Assembly: GCA_025201375.1 (NCBI GenBank) | Contig: JAIWZP010000001.1 | Coordinates: 1,536,501 to 1,600,500, forward strand | DNA: 64,000 bases | Reading direction: 5' to 3' | Source: Gongronella butleri | Taxonomy: Eukaryota > Mucoromycota > Mucoromycetes > Mucorales > Cunninghamellaceae | Shown: one piece after another, positions 36,504 to 46,660 of the stretch | How the letters are laid out: each line of letters begins with the position of its first letter | Numbering within the stretch: the first letter of the stretch is position 1 | The notes under the pieces: model-generated | Seen by the model: the letters and a program-made list of their open reading frames with translations, nothing else | Database searches by the model: none | Told to the model about the DNA's origin: nothing | Position numbers and translations under genes: made by a program

Positions 36504-39050
36504 TTAATGTCCTCGACGGACCAGTGCTCGTGGCGTTCCTTGCAATTGTAAAATAAGCCCATATTGTCTGTAATGGCGAGAATCGTGGCGATGACGCGGT
36601 AAAAGCCACTAATCAGGGGCTTCTCCATACTCATGCGAATCAGAGTGGCGCCGGCGACATCGATCCAGTCAGGTAAGCGCGAATTATCAAGCTGCGGCAA
36701 GAAGGATGTCCAAAAGTCGATGAGATTCTGAAAAAGGAGAAAATCGTTCTGATTGACAGGCTGCAAGTGCTCGGCGAGCGTGTTGGAAAAGTCAATGGTC
36801 TCGTTTCCGTCGGTATCGTCTTGCGCATTGTCATTGTCGTCGCCTTGTTTGGTGTTTGCCGCCTTTTTGACGTCCAGATTAAACATTTTGATTAGCGACA
36901 TCACGCCCGAGATGAATTCGTCGTAAAGGATCGTCAATAGCGCGTCATCCATGGTGTCGTCGCCCGTGTATCGATGATTAAGCAATTTGAGCCACAAAAA
37001 CGTCAGTTCTTGGTAATTTTGCGTCGATTCGCCGGGCACTGATTGCTTTTCTGCGCATGTTGCCACCAAGGTGCTGTGGACTAGTATAAAAAATGGGAGA
37101 ACGAGATGGATTGATCAGGAAATACCACTCAAAAAGAAAGCAAGCCAAAAACAAGAAAGACTTACAAAAGCTGGATAAAAAGCGACGCAGGGTGCCTTCA
37201 CCTTTGGCAAACAGCGATTTGATCAGGGCCTGGAGGGACAATGCGCCGGGCATGCGTCTGTAAATGGACAAGCGCGTGAATTGAAGAACGTAGACGTCAG
37301 CCATCTTGCTCATCGTGTTCATCATGGCGGCAGGCGTGTCGGGACAATGCTCGATAAAAAGGGTATATGCTTGAATGAAGGATGGCAGGTGCTCAATCAG
37401 CTTTTCTCGATCCACATTGGCTCTAAAAACGCGCGTCAGCATTGTCTCTCTTTTTTTTTTTTTTCTTCCTAATGCCACTTCTTACTCGGAAAAGAACCAC
37501 ATGCCCTTTTTGATAAGATGGTCCTGTAGCTGCTCCATTTCACGACGCTGCAGGTGCAAGTTCGCCGCTTGTGCAAAGTAGCCAATGCCGCGCACAGCAA
37601 TGGTGAAGGGCTGGAATTCGAGCTTGTCGTGGTCTTGCTGGAGCATGGATGTGAAGCGACTCATGAAGAACTACAATCCATGGATCAGTTTCTCACTCTT
37701 TCTTCCAATTCATGCACATGAATTTACCTCAAACACGCGCTGCTCTTGCGTGTCGCCCGTCGTGCTCGCCAATTGAGATCCAAGCTAGTAAAATAATAAA
37801 AATAAAAATAAAAATAAAAATAAAAAAGAAAAAGACGATGCAGCTCGTCATTTTTTCGTTTTTACCTGTTTGAAAAGAACCTCCATGGTGCGATAGCCGA
37901 GTTTTGAGACGTCGCGATTTTGGTGGCTGCAGCAGAAAAAGATATGCTTGTACAAAACATCGTAATCGGCCGTGAGGAAGGAAGCAAAGAGATTGATGTG
38001 ATCCTTGAAGAGGGAGAGCGCAGCGAGGGGAATGTCAAAACGTGCAATGCCGTCAGGGATGGCGATTGTCTTTTTGATGAGTTCATAAGCGCGTGTGGCT
38101 TCTTGTCCGGCGGGCTGGATGTTGAGACGCGAGCAATTGAACAGATGATTCAGGGCGATCAGGCTGGATGACACGGGCACGTTGTCCGCAGCGTCTGACT
38201 GCAATTGCTGCGTGGCAATGTCCATGCAATTGCGCATCAATGTTTTGATTGGCATTAGGTCCAGCTCACCATTATCTTGTTCGGCCAACACCGCGAGAAG
38301 CTCTCTCATCGCGCTTTGCACCGTCTGAGGCGTTTTTGACGCGCGGAATTCAAACGAATACCTGTCCAATTGAATAAAAAAAAACTGGTGAGTCCATTGG
38401 GTTGTATGAGGAGCAATTCTTGTTTTTTACTTGTCGAATAGCGCCTTTTTGTTGAAACCCGAGGTGTCAAGATAGTCATGTGATTTAAGCAAGGTGGTCA
38501 ACAAATTGAGAGCGGCACAACGCGTGCGCGCCGAGCCATAATTCGAGAGATGCACGCACAAATTCTACAAATCAAGATGAACATTCATCCACGCGCGGAA
38601 ATGCTCTTTTTTTTGCGTGTTTTTTACCTTGATTCTTTGCAAATACATTTGCATCATCGACTTGACTTTGCTCGTCCAGGTGCCAAGGAATTCAAATGTC
38701 AGGGTTTGAGCGCTGTTGATCGCCAGGTCGCGTGTGTTGGCGTTTCGATACACGAAGCTGACAATACCCGTCTGCGAGTCGAGGAGAAGCGATGTCACAT
38801 ATTCTATGTTTTTTTTTAAAAAAAAAAAAAAAGTGTAAAAACACGGTGCTCAGAGGGAAAAATAGCCAACGAGGGAGACAAAAAAAAAAAAAAAAAAAAA
38901 GACGCGCTTACCTAGATCCTTGTCGCTCACCTCTGAGGTGGCAATGGTGGCAATATCAGTAACAAGAGCCTTGGGGTCGAGCGTGGCCAAAGAGGTTGGA
39001 CCGGCATTCAAGTCCTTGAGAAGGGACGTGAGGTGCTCGATGGAGGACAT
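23078..39050 (-). CDS. DNA-dependent protein kinase catalytic subunit (DNA-PKcs), about 47 introns
   Basis: PIKK-family kinase that, with Ku, senses and bridges DNA ends in non-homologous end joining (family knowledge). It begins MSSIEHLTSLLKDLN at 39050 and ends TDPNILGRTWVGWQSYI at 23078. Counting CT...AC signals on the plus strand gives about 47 introns of 50-110 bp, leaving roughly 12 kb of coding sequence, near 4,050 residues, close to the human protein. The kinase domain reads YPFLVKGGEDLRLDQRIQQL (about 24560-24500), catalytic loop LGIGDRHLENIMI (about 23982-23946), DFGHAFGSATELLPVPEMMP (about 23914-23855), and a terminal FATC. The GGEDLRLDQR and LLGRTWEGW-like endings separate DNA-PKcs from ATM, ATR and TOR. 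The long N-terminal part is helical-repeat-like without obvious breaks. One intron near 30728-30676 uses a GC donor (GTG/GCAAGT). I see no frameshift; exact exon ends were not all fixed. Confidence 0.95.
37790..37826. repeat. AAAAAT-type tandem repeat in a DNA-PKcs intron
   Basis: Six or so tandem copies of a TAAAAA hexamer inside the intron at about 37785-37867. On the sense (minus) strand this forms the T-rich tract before the acceptor. Confidence 0.8.
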
Positions 39051-39261
39051 ATGCGCTAGGGAGAACGCGGATATTCAGACGAGCAAAGAAGCAAGAAAAA
39101 AAAAGGTGATTTGGAAGGAAAAGAAAAAAGAAAGAAAGAGAAAAAAAAAAAAAAAAAACGTAAAAGACAACGCGCGTATTTAACACCCGCTCTCAACTTG
39201 CTCTTTTCCTCTTCGCGCTCTTTTCTTTCCCCTTTCTTTTTTGTTGTCCTTTGCCAATACC
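39051..39261. promoter_or_regulatory. 211-bp divergent promoter, DNA-PKcs / 183-aa gene
   Basis: The two start codons are only 211 bp apart on opposite strands. The DNA-PKcs side is purine-rich and the other side pyrimidine-rich (plus strand), so each gene sees the C/T-rich leader typical of this genome. In the middle, around 39168-39180, is AACGCGCGTATTTAA, an ACGCG core like fungal MBF cell-cycle sites next to an AT-rich word, and TTCGCGCTC lies at 39213. Binding is inference only. Confidence 0.45.
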
Positions 39262-40077
39262 ATGGAATTCATACCCACCCTAGCTGATATACAGATTATT
39301 CTGTACAATGCAATTCCAGATCAAGTCATGCGTCTCGCTCAGCTATGCGACACCCCAAGCGATCTTTTGATTGATCGGAATCGCAAGCATGCTCTTGACG
39401 ACGTGACCGCAGCAATTGAGCAAGGTGTCCCATTCAAGCGCCTTCCAAAGCTTCCTCCCTTGGACATCCGCCAAGTTTTGATTGAGCTCGACTTTTTTTA
39501 CAGATACATCCAGACACGTATGCCAACAAACAATGAAAAAGAAACGAATTGACACGAGTCTTGCCCTTTCTAGTCAAGCGATGGTGCGCTGCCGCCCTGC
39601 AAACGAGGTAAATCGTGAAAAAACAGCGAAAAGTTGAGCTTCTTCAACTCACACCGCACTCGTGGTCCATTGCAGTGACCACAAAAGCCAGCCATCCAAC
39701 GAATTTTTGCTTGGCAAGGTGATTAGGCAGTCCATCAAGCTCGGCGAGGATTGTGGACTGCAGCTCTCAAACGAGATCAATGCTTTTTTGGATTCGCCGC
39801 AGCACGACGAGTAAGAAAACCAAGCATTTTTTGGCCCAATGGTTTACAAATCTCCTTTTTGTTCAGCATGGACGACCCCCACTCTATCCTTCACACGGTC
39901 CAGATGCGCTACTACCTCCGTGAGATGGTGTGCATTTGTAAGTTTGATGGAAGATTCTCGTGTTTTGGTGGTGGTTTTTTGTTTTTGTTGTCAGTGCTAA
40001 TACAAATATTATGATACACAGGTGGGATGTGCTGCCAACCGGCGCGCGAGTTGTACAAGCTCAAAAAGCGTCGTTAG
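39262..40077 (+). CDS. Unrecognised 183-residue protein, divergent from DNA-PKcs
   Basis: I do not recognise the family. Exons 39262-39517, 39574-39607, 39676-39810, 39867-39937 and 40022-40077 join in frame to 183 residues, with good GT-AG signals at every junction, so this is a real gene. The protein looks mostly helical: MEFIPTLADIQIILYNAIPD, a middle segment LPPLDIRQVLIELDFFYRYI, then LLGKVIRQSIKLGEDCGLQL, an acidic loop (DSPQHDDMDD), MRYYLREMVC, and a short Cys-rich basic end (CICGMCCQPARELYKLKKRR) that could bind a metal or nucleic acid. No signal peptide or membrane segment. It shares a 211-bp divergent promoter with DNA-PKcs, so a role in DNA repair is a reasonable but untested guess. 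Its stop lies 51 bp from that of palC on the other strand. Confidence 0.7.
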
Positions 40078-40128
40078 GTGCCATTGAGGCCACCACACAT
40101 CAAAAACAGAGCAATAAAAAAAGGGGGA

Positions 40129-41758
40129 CTACCAATAGCGCCCACTGCGAGCATAAGAAGCGTCCTCTTGACCACCAAAGTTGCTAACCTTGCCAAAGAT
40201 TGGGCTGGGTGGGATGTATGGCTTCATTTCCAAGACACTACGGCCGCTGGGTATCATTCTTTGGAGATCTTGGCGTGTAGGCACGGATTGGTATGATACC
40301 TAGAGAAAAATAGAGGGATGAGTCACCCGGGATTAGCCATTGAAAGGCGGGGGCGCACCGTGTCGTTGATCAAATTGAAGCGTTGTAGCAGATCATTGAC
40401 GCTTTCCTCCTCTTTGAGCGCACGAGCCGCAACCGCCGTGGATTTTCGCATTTGATGCGGCTTGGACAGACTGAGCTGCTGCACCGACTTGAGATCCGCC
40501 TTGCACTCGCGCAAAAATCCCACTGCCACGCCCATCTTTCTGCAAAAAAAAAAAAAAAAAAATCCATGAGCCACGCGCGATTCATCGCGTTTTTTTTGCC
40601 TTACTGGTTGTCGTGCGCGTCCAATGCCAGATATTTCTTAGCCATTGCCTTGTAAAAAAGGGTTCCATCCAGCAGATACTTTTTCAATTCGGACGTCACC
40701 TCCTTGACAGACGAAATCAGGCCATAAGCCATCTCATACTGACCAGCCACGCCCAAGTACAGCTTGGCTGCCAGCGACTTGGACAGGTTGCCGTGGCACA
40801 AGGCCTTGTTAATCGCCACCGACTGCGCATCTGCCAAGGTCATCCTGTGAAAAAGGCAAAAAAAAAAAAAAAGAAGAAGAAGGGGTGTTGGGTGACTTTT
40901 TGCACCCTCAGTGCGCTGCGCCGTTGCCAAAAACCTTACTTTGAGAGCGCCACGGCCACGTCACGCAATGTTTCAACGGGTGCATCCTTCTTGGCGTGCT
41001 GCGCCTTTGGAATAACCTGATCGGCCACGTAGAGAAAGATGCCTGCGGCCGTGTTGAGTGCATCGGCAGCCTTGTTGTATGTCATGGCTGGTGCAGTGCT
41101 GTCAGCCTGGATCTGCTGGATCGCGTGCACATACTCGGAGCCCTGTAACGATGTCGCGTACGCGTAAGTCAAAAGTACAAAGATCAACTCGTAGTGGATC
41201 CCCGCTCCAATGATTCGCGGTGCATTGCTGCCCGTGTGGATAATGTGGTCGCTGAGCGTCGAGCGCCAAGAAGTTTCTAAATGCAAAAAGAGTTGAGCCC
41301 ACGCCCTACATTGTCCAATTCGGGCCACATGGACGCTGTTGCAAGGCATTTGTGTCCATTTTGCCAATGCGTTCCTGTTTTGTGGCGAGCTTACCAAATG
41401 CTGTCGTTTTGATTTGCAGCTCGTCCGACTCGAGGCAGTTCACAATGGCGAGTAAATAGGGCAGATAATCGTCAATTGTCTATTAAAAAGACCAAAAACC
41501 AGTGAAAAAATGCTCAAGACAGCCACTTTTTTTCAGGCACACCGAGAAATATGATACAAGGCTCTTGCCGTCGCAACTTACGTTTATGACACCAGTCAGG
41601 TCGCGCGCGTCCTGCGATTCCTTCTTGAGACCTTTGAGCACCGTGCGTAGTCGTCCGCGTTGCGCCGACGCATCTGATAGCTCCGACGTGTACCCTCCCT
41701 CGAAAAAGTCGCCAAAGGACACCGCACCCGTCGTTGGAAGGGAAAACTGGTAACTCAT
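40129..41758 (-). CDS. palC: PalC-like pH-response regulator (BRO1 domain)
   Basis: ESCRT-linked component of the ambient-pH (PacC/Rim) pathway; its BRO1 domain binds Snf7/Vps32 (family knowledge). Exons 41758-41582, 41479-41395, 41276-40940, 40844-40605, 40539-40359 and 40299-40129 give 396 residues. The start MSYQFSLPTTGAVSFGDFF is the PalC N-terminus; TIDDYLPYLLAIVNCL, ETSWRSTLSD, IHYELIFVLLTYAYA and YNKAADALNTAAGIF follow through the helical BRO1 region. The last exon adds VPTRQDLQRMIPSGRSVLE, the conserved PalC tail, which confirms that splice although its donor is GTGCGC. The end is GQEDASYARSGRYW. Lies tail-to-tail with the 183-residue gene and in tandem with the TFB1M-like gene. Confidence 0.92.
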
Positions 41759-42260
41759 GCTCGGTTGCGCAAATATGAAACGCAAAAAAAGTGGGTGAAA
41801 AAAAGCAAAAAGAGAAAAAAAGAAAAAAAAAAAGAGCGGGGAAACGGCGGTAAGAAACACCCAAATAGGGAAAGTGGACCTGTTGATTCTCTTGCTGCGC
41901 GATTTACAAAAGTCACGTCGCCCACGCAAGAATGAATTGCGTCTTTGCTCGTGGCACACCCTACAGATGAGAAATTGCTCTGTGGCGTTAATTCCAGGAA
42001 AAATCGCTCGTTCTCAACATTCCGCTTTCCGGTCAGCTTTATCGAACTGCATACAGTATGCAGGCATAGATACGCGGGCACGCGGCACGCGACAAATTGC
42101 ATTGACGCTTGTGCGTCCGAGAAACTGCACAAAATCACAATTTTCATCTATTTTGGATTTTGCACCGAGAGCTTTGTACTGTACATGTGTGCAAGGCTCA
42201 AAAGAGCATATTATTGCACGTGTTTATTACCCTTGTTGATGCATTTTTGTAAGAGAAGGT
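41759..42260. other. Intergenic region upstream of palC
   Basis: Holds the palC promoter and the 3' end of the TFB1M-like gene. Two TACTGTA-type words occur here (ATACAGTAT near 42053 and GTACTGTACAT near 42177), the only close pair outside the two repeat islands. No gene seen. Confidence 0.5.
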
Positions 42261-43594
42261 TCAAGGGATAAAAATGTTATTTTGATGCAAATGTGTTGCC
42301 ACATTGCAAAAGGTGGGGGTATCAATGTCACCAGGACGCGCCTGGAAATCAATTAATTCCTGAACAGCTGCGACGCACTCTTTCTGTTCAACAGGTACAG
42401 CCTTGATCAAGCACCTGAATGGCAAAAGAAAAAAAAAAGTTAAACAAAAGCACTTTTGTAATTTATTACCGATGATACGCTTTTTTTTTCGCTTACTTTG
42501 TTGTGTGGCCAATAGTCTTTCTTTTCTTTGTAAAATAGTAGCGTAGGAGGCGTTCGAGCGTCTTGTATGTCTCTACAAAGCAAAATTGACGATTTTGGGT
42601 GAGATTGACGCAAGAGTGCCTTCGCGCAATGCTCATTACCTGGGTCATCAATGAGCTTTTCTTGCTTTGGCTTCATCTGCACGACGGTCGCGTCGACTTT
42701 TGGCTTTGGAACAAAGATGGATGCAGGTACCTGATACACTTTTTCAATGTCGCACATGGCCTGGGCCATGACGGCCAATCGGCCGCGCTCACTGCAAGAG
42801 ACGCGTGCGGCGATACGCTACGCAAAATAAAATGGTCAGAGGGATGTGTTTGTCCCAGATTGCAGCGTTTTTTTTTTTTATTTCGCGCTTTTTTTTTTTT
42901 TTTTTTTTTTTTACCTCCGCAACTTCCTTTTGAAACATGAGAGTCATGATGACGCCCTTTTGCGACGCGCCAAAGAGTCCTGCAGAGGCAGGCATCATGT
43001 GCAGCCATTGAATGAGGAGCGGGGTGGCGACATTGAAAGGCAGATTGCCCATGAGATGCAGGGGTGGGGCTGAAGGTGGCAATGGCGTCTTTAAAGATGC
43101 TTTATGCAGAATTGCGTCATGCGGGATGGTCAGCGCATCGCCATGGATCACTTTGACACGGTGCTGCGACGCCTCGGCCAATTGCTGCGCGCATAAATAA
43201 ACAAAATCAAGGTAATGAGCCACACGCGCATTGTTCCTCTGCTTTTCTTTCTTTTTTTTATTTTTACCGCAAGCGTCGGGCTGAACCGCGTGTCTTTTTC
43301 AAGCACAACGACGTTTGGCACGGGGGTGTCGAGAATTGAGCGTGTTAGGAGCCCGGGGCCTGGACCGACCTCAACAACAAGCGGCGTGTCGGCTGTCAAG
43401 TGTGCCGTGCGCACAATTTTGTCTATCATATGAAAATTTGGGAGGGCAAGACGCGTCAAACAAACCATTTCTTGAGTTTAAAATTTACCTGTGATGTTTT
43501 TATCAAGAATGAAATTCTGGCCTAGCTGCGAACGAGCCGAAAGGCCAAAAAGCTTGACGAGGTCACGGATCGCAGGCAGCCTCGGTAAAGCCAT
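42261..43594 (-). CDS. Mitochondrial rRNA dimethyladenosine transferase, TFB1M-like
   Basis: KsgA/Dim1-family SAM methyltransferase that dimethylates two adjacent adenines of mitochondrial small-subunit rRNA; some relatives act in mitochondrial transcription. Exons 43594-43489, 43422-43268, 43184-42915, 42817-42640, 42572-42497 and 42414-42261 give 312 residues. Opening LPAIRDLVKLFGLSARSQLG and QNFILDKNITDKIVR match animal TFB1M more closely than cytosolic Dim1. SAM motif I is VVEVGPGPGLLTRSIL (Gly-rich part at residues 52-59), acidic motif VVLEKD, HGDALT, and catalytic NLPF at residues 134-137. LMFQKEVAERIAARV and IFVPKPKVDATVVQMKP complete the family core. The basic KKRKTIGHTTK segment near the end is where the family has its RRK element. 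Short N-terminus with basic and hydrophobic residues could be a mitochondrial presequence. Head-to-head with the PX gene. Confidence 0.9.
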
Positions 43595-43766
43595 ATTGAA
43601 AAAATAAGGGAGAAAAGAAAGAAAAGCAAGAGCGGGATTTTGTGCGACGGCGAAAAATAAAAAATGGTGGGTTGCCAAGGTTTTTTGGGCTCTTTCTTTT
43701 CCTTTTTCTTCACCTTCCTCTCCTTTGCTTGCCACTCCTTTATTTTTTTGTATTTGTTTAATTATC
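43595..43766. promoter_or_regulatory. 172-bp divergent promoter, TFB1M-like / PX gene
   Basis: Only 172 bp separate the two start codons. The half next to the PX gene is T/C-rich, the half next to the methyltransferase A/G-rich. No TATA box is evident. Assigned from position. Confidence 0.45.
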
Positions 43767-44982
43767 ATGGATTATGCACAACAAGTGGGAGAGCTGCTGA
43801 CGGGGTGTCAGCAAGCGTGGTCTGCGATGAGCCCTTCTGAGCCGCGTCGCAAGCAAGTGAAGGAGGCGATGAAGCAGCTTGTGCAATTACAAGACCAACT
43901 AGATGAACTGCAAGAAGGGACTGATGCTCGGCAGCTCTGGGAGCAGCAAGCAGACGGGTTGATACGCAAAATTCAGCAAAAACATCTCACAGACCCTTCG
44001 TATCAAGGCGAAAAGAAAAAGACGGCGTCGACGGGGCAATCTAGTCTGTTCAATCGGCCGCGTCCAGCCACGTCGTCCCTCTATACCAGCCCGTTTAGCA
44101 CTTCCCGCCTCGCTTCTTCCACCAATTCCATCCCGGCGCCCTCCTCCTCTGTATCTGCATCGCCCCTCGCTGCTCCACCCTCCAATTCTTCCTCCTCCAC
44201 ATCCATCGCGCCCTCAACGCCTTCGGATGCATTGCAGCGCCTCTCGTTGGACGTTCCAAGACCGCAATCCAATACAGACAACGACGACAATGACGCGCAA
44301 AAGCCGCAAAATCAACAACAGCAGCCATTGCGCCTTCCAAAATCAAACAGCAGCCTCAGCATGTACTCTTTGCCACCGGACGTCATCGAGGCCCCCACAC
44401 CTCAGCGCTCCCTGTCCAAAATGGGCGGCGCGCGTCAGGTAAAAAAAAAAAAAAGGAAGAAAATTATCAATAAGCGTCTCAATTGACGTTTTATTTCTTT
44501 ATGTGTGCGTGTAGCGCGACGATACGCCATCCTCATCGCTATCTTCATCACGTCTGTCGCTTTTTGGCAAGAAATCGACGCGTGGTCAGGCACCCGCGTC
44601 GGCTCAAATCAGCTTTTTCAACGAAGACGAGGACGAGCACCAAGTGTACGCGTGCGACGCGATCGTGGACCATCCACTGCGCATTGGCATTGGCTACGGC
44701 AGCTACATTTGCTATTCGTGCACGGTGTTCAGCAACAAAGGCGCGCCGATCACGGTGCGCAAGCGATATTCGGATTTTGTCGTGTTGCGCCAGCAGCTGG
44801 TCAAGCATTATCCACATCTCAAGAGCTCCATCCCCAAGCTGCCGCCTAAAAAGGTCGTGGGCAAATTTACACCCACTTTTGTCGAGCAGCGCCGCCGCGA
44901 ACTCGAGTATTTTTTCAAATACGTCGTGCTGCACCCTACATTAGGTGCCGGCCCTGTCGTCAAGGATTGGATTGCACCATGA
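43767..44982 (+). CDS. PX-domain protein, Ypt35-like
   Basis: Phosphoinositide-binding protein, probably endosomal or vacuolar. Exons 43767-44438 and 44515-44982 give 379 residues. The N-terminal ~75 residues are helical and charged (KEAMKQLVQLQDQLDELQEG), then a long Ser/Pro/Thr-rich linker, then a C-terminal PX domain (about 268-379): SYICYSCTVFSNKG, the basic lipid-binding box RKRYSDFVVL, the PX proline loop SIPKLPPKKVVGKF, and the C-terminal helix FVEQRRRELEYFFKYVV. PX at the very C-terminus and this wording resemble yeast Ypt35, which recruits the lipid-transfer protein Vps13 through a P-x-P motif upstream; SLPPDVIEAPTPQRSL just before the domain is a candidate for such a motif. Start at 43767 preferred over in-frame upstream ATG 43725 because the region before it is the usual T/C-rich leader. 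AATAAA lies 4 bp after the stop. Confidence 0.85.
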
Positions 44983-45179
44983 AACAATAAAATAATAGTC
45001 GTTTTTTTCTCGAATGGCTGGTCAGTGCCATAAAAGGCAACCTCGCCTTTGTTTACTGTGGTGGGGTTTGAACTCTCTTTTTTTTTTTTTTTTTTTGTCT
45101 CTCTCTCTTTCTTTTTCCCTCCCCTCACCGTTTCTCCTCCTCTTTCTCCCTCTCTCCCTCTTTCTTTCTTTTTTTTTGT

Positions 45180-46411
45180 ATGGACCGCTCTTTGGACGAT
45201 ATTCTCAAGGACAAAAGGTCGCGAAAGGGCTCGTCGTCGAGACACGGGCAAGGAAAGGCACCAGCATCTCGTCCATCGGTTGCATCAAGGCTGTCGACTA
45301 GTTTAAAACCACAACCTCGCACGCAACAACAGCGTCCTCAGCGACCGAGCGGCAAGTCTGGCCCGCTATTCACGGCGTCTGCCAAGGCAGGCAGCAGTGT
45401 GCTTAGTCGTCTTGGCCCTCAGGGCGCCGGTGGTGCGCGTGGTGTCCAAAAGACCAAGGCGATCCCCAAGGGCGGCCTGACAACGGCAGCTTTGGTACGA
45501 ATTGCGCTCTTTTGCCAAGAAGAAACGGCCAATTGACCCTTTTTTATTTTTACAGAGAGCCAAAGGCAAGCAACAACAGCAGCAATCGCATCAATTGTCG
45601 CAAGATACCACGCCGCAGCTGTCATTCCGATCTTCGTCGTCGTCGGCACGCGGTCGAACCGCCAAAGCGGCGGATCCGTCACAAATTGTGATTTCCAAGC
45701 GTCTCAGGAACTCTGATCCGTTTGAACAGGCGCAGGATCTTCAACAGCAGCAGCACGAGCAGCGGGCACGCATGGCCTTTTTTGGCACGTCCGAGCCTGC
45801 CTTTTCCCAGCAGCATCACCACCACCAGCATCATCAACCAATTGAACAGCAGGTTGACACTTCTTTCCAGCACTTTGGCGGCCCTCCCACCTCCATCCGC
45901 GGCGCTTCCTTGCCATTGCTCGCTCTCCGTGGTGAGGCCGGCCCTGCCTACGTCCTCATCAATGGCTTGGATCGCTTGTGTACCGAGAATGACCTCAAGG
46001 TAACAAATTTACAAGGTAAATCGCATTAGTCTCACTCGTTTTTATTTTCTTTACTAGTCCGTTTGCATGAATTACGGCGAAGTGGAAGAGGTGGATATGC
46101 ATTATGATAAGCACGGCTGGTTTTCGGGTGAGGCACAAGTGAAATTCGCGACTAAGGCCAGTGCCCTGCAATGCATTCGCATCATGGACAATCAGTCTGT
46201 CGACGGAAAAGTGTTGCAGCTCACTCTGCGCGAGCGTCCTGCTACAGACAATGTCCCCCAGCAACAATTCCAACAGCAACAACATCAACCTGCGCCCCAA
46301 ATGCGCTCCACCCTTGCCTCGTCCTTTGGAAGGTAAATCGATTTTTTTGCTTTTTTTGGCGCATCTCACCCCCTTTTTCATAGCGGACGCATGTACACCG
46401 ATAGACTTTGA
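45180..46411 (+). CDS. ALY/REF-like RRM mRNA-export adaptor
   Basis: Nuclear RNA-binding adaptor that would link the DEAD-box protein UAP56/Sub2 and mRNA to the export receptor (family knowledge). Exons 45180-45494, 45556-45999, 46058-46332 and 46384-46411 give 353 residues. The N-terminus MDRSLDDILKDKR is a UAP56-binding motif. Residues ~15-235 are low-complexity, rich in Gly/Arg/Ser/Pro, then Gln and His. A single RRM occupies about 236-312: RNP2 YVLINGL, then EVEEVDMHYDKHGWFSGEAQ with RNP1 (GWFSGEAQVKF), and SVDGKVLQLTLRE; the HYDKHGW...GEA wording is ALY/Yra1-like. The short last exon adds GRMYTDRL, possibly a weak second helicase-binding end. Neighbour downstream is another mRNA-export gene. 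Confidence 0.85.
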
Positions 46412-46660
46412 TGGTGCTTTTTGTCGCCAATTCCTTCAGGGTCCCACTCATACTCTCTTTCATCCTTTTTTCCCCATGTTGTTTTCTATTTTATGTTCTT
46501 TTTCCAATAAAATAATAAAAGTACAAAAAAAAAAAAAAAGAGAAATGAATTAGGCAGCGCGGAGCTGCGCGATGGCCTTTTTCATGGTCTCGCGCACAAT
46601 TATTCTTTTTGAACACTTTTCAGCCCCTCTTCCCGTTTGTTTCCTCCCTCGTCTGTGGTT

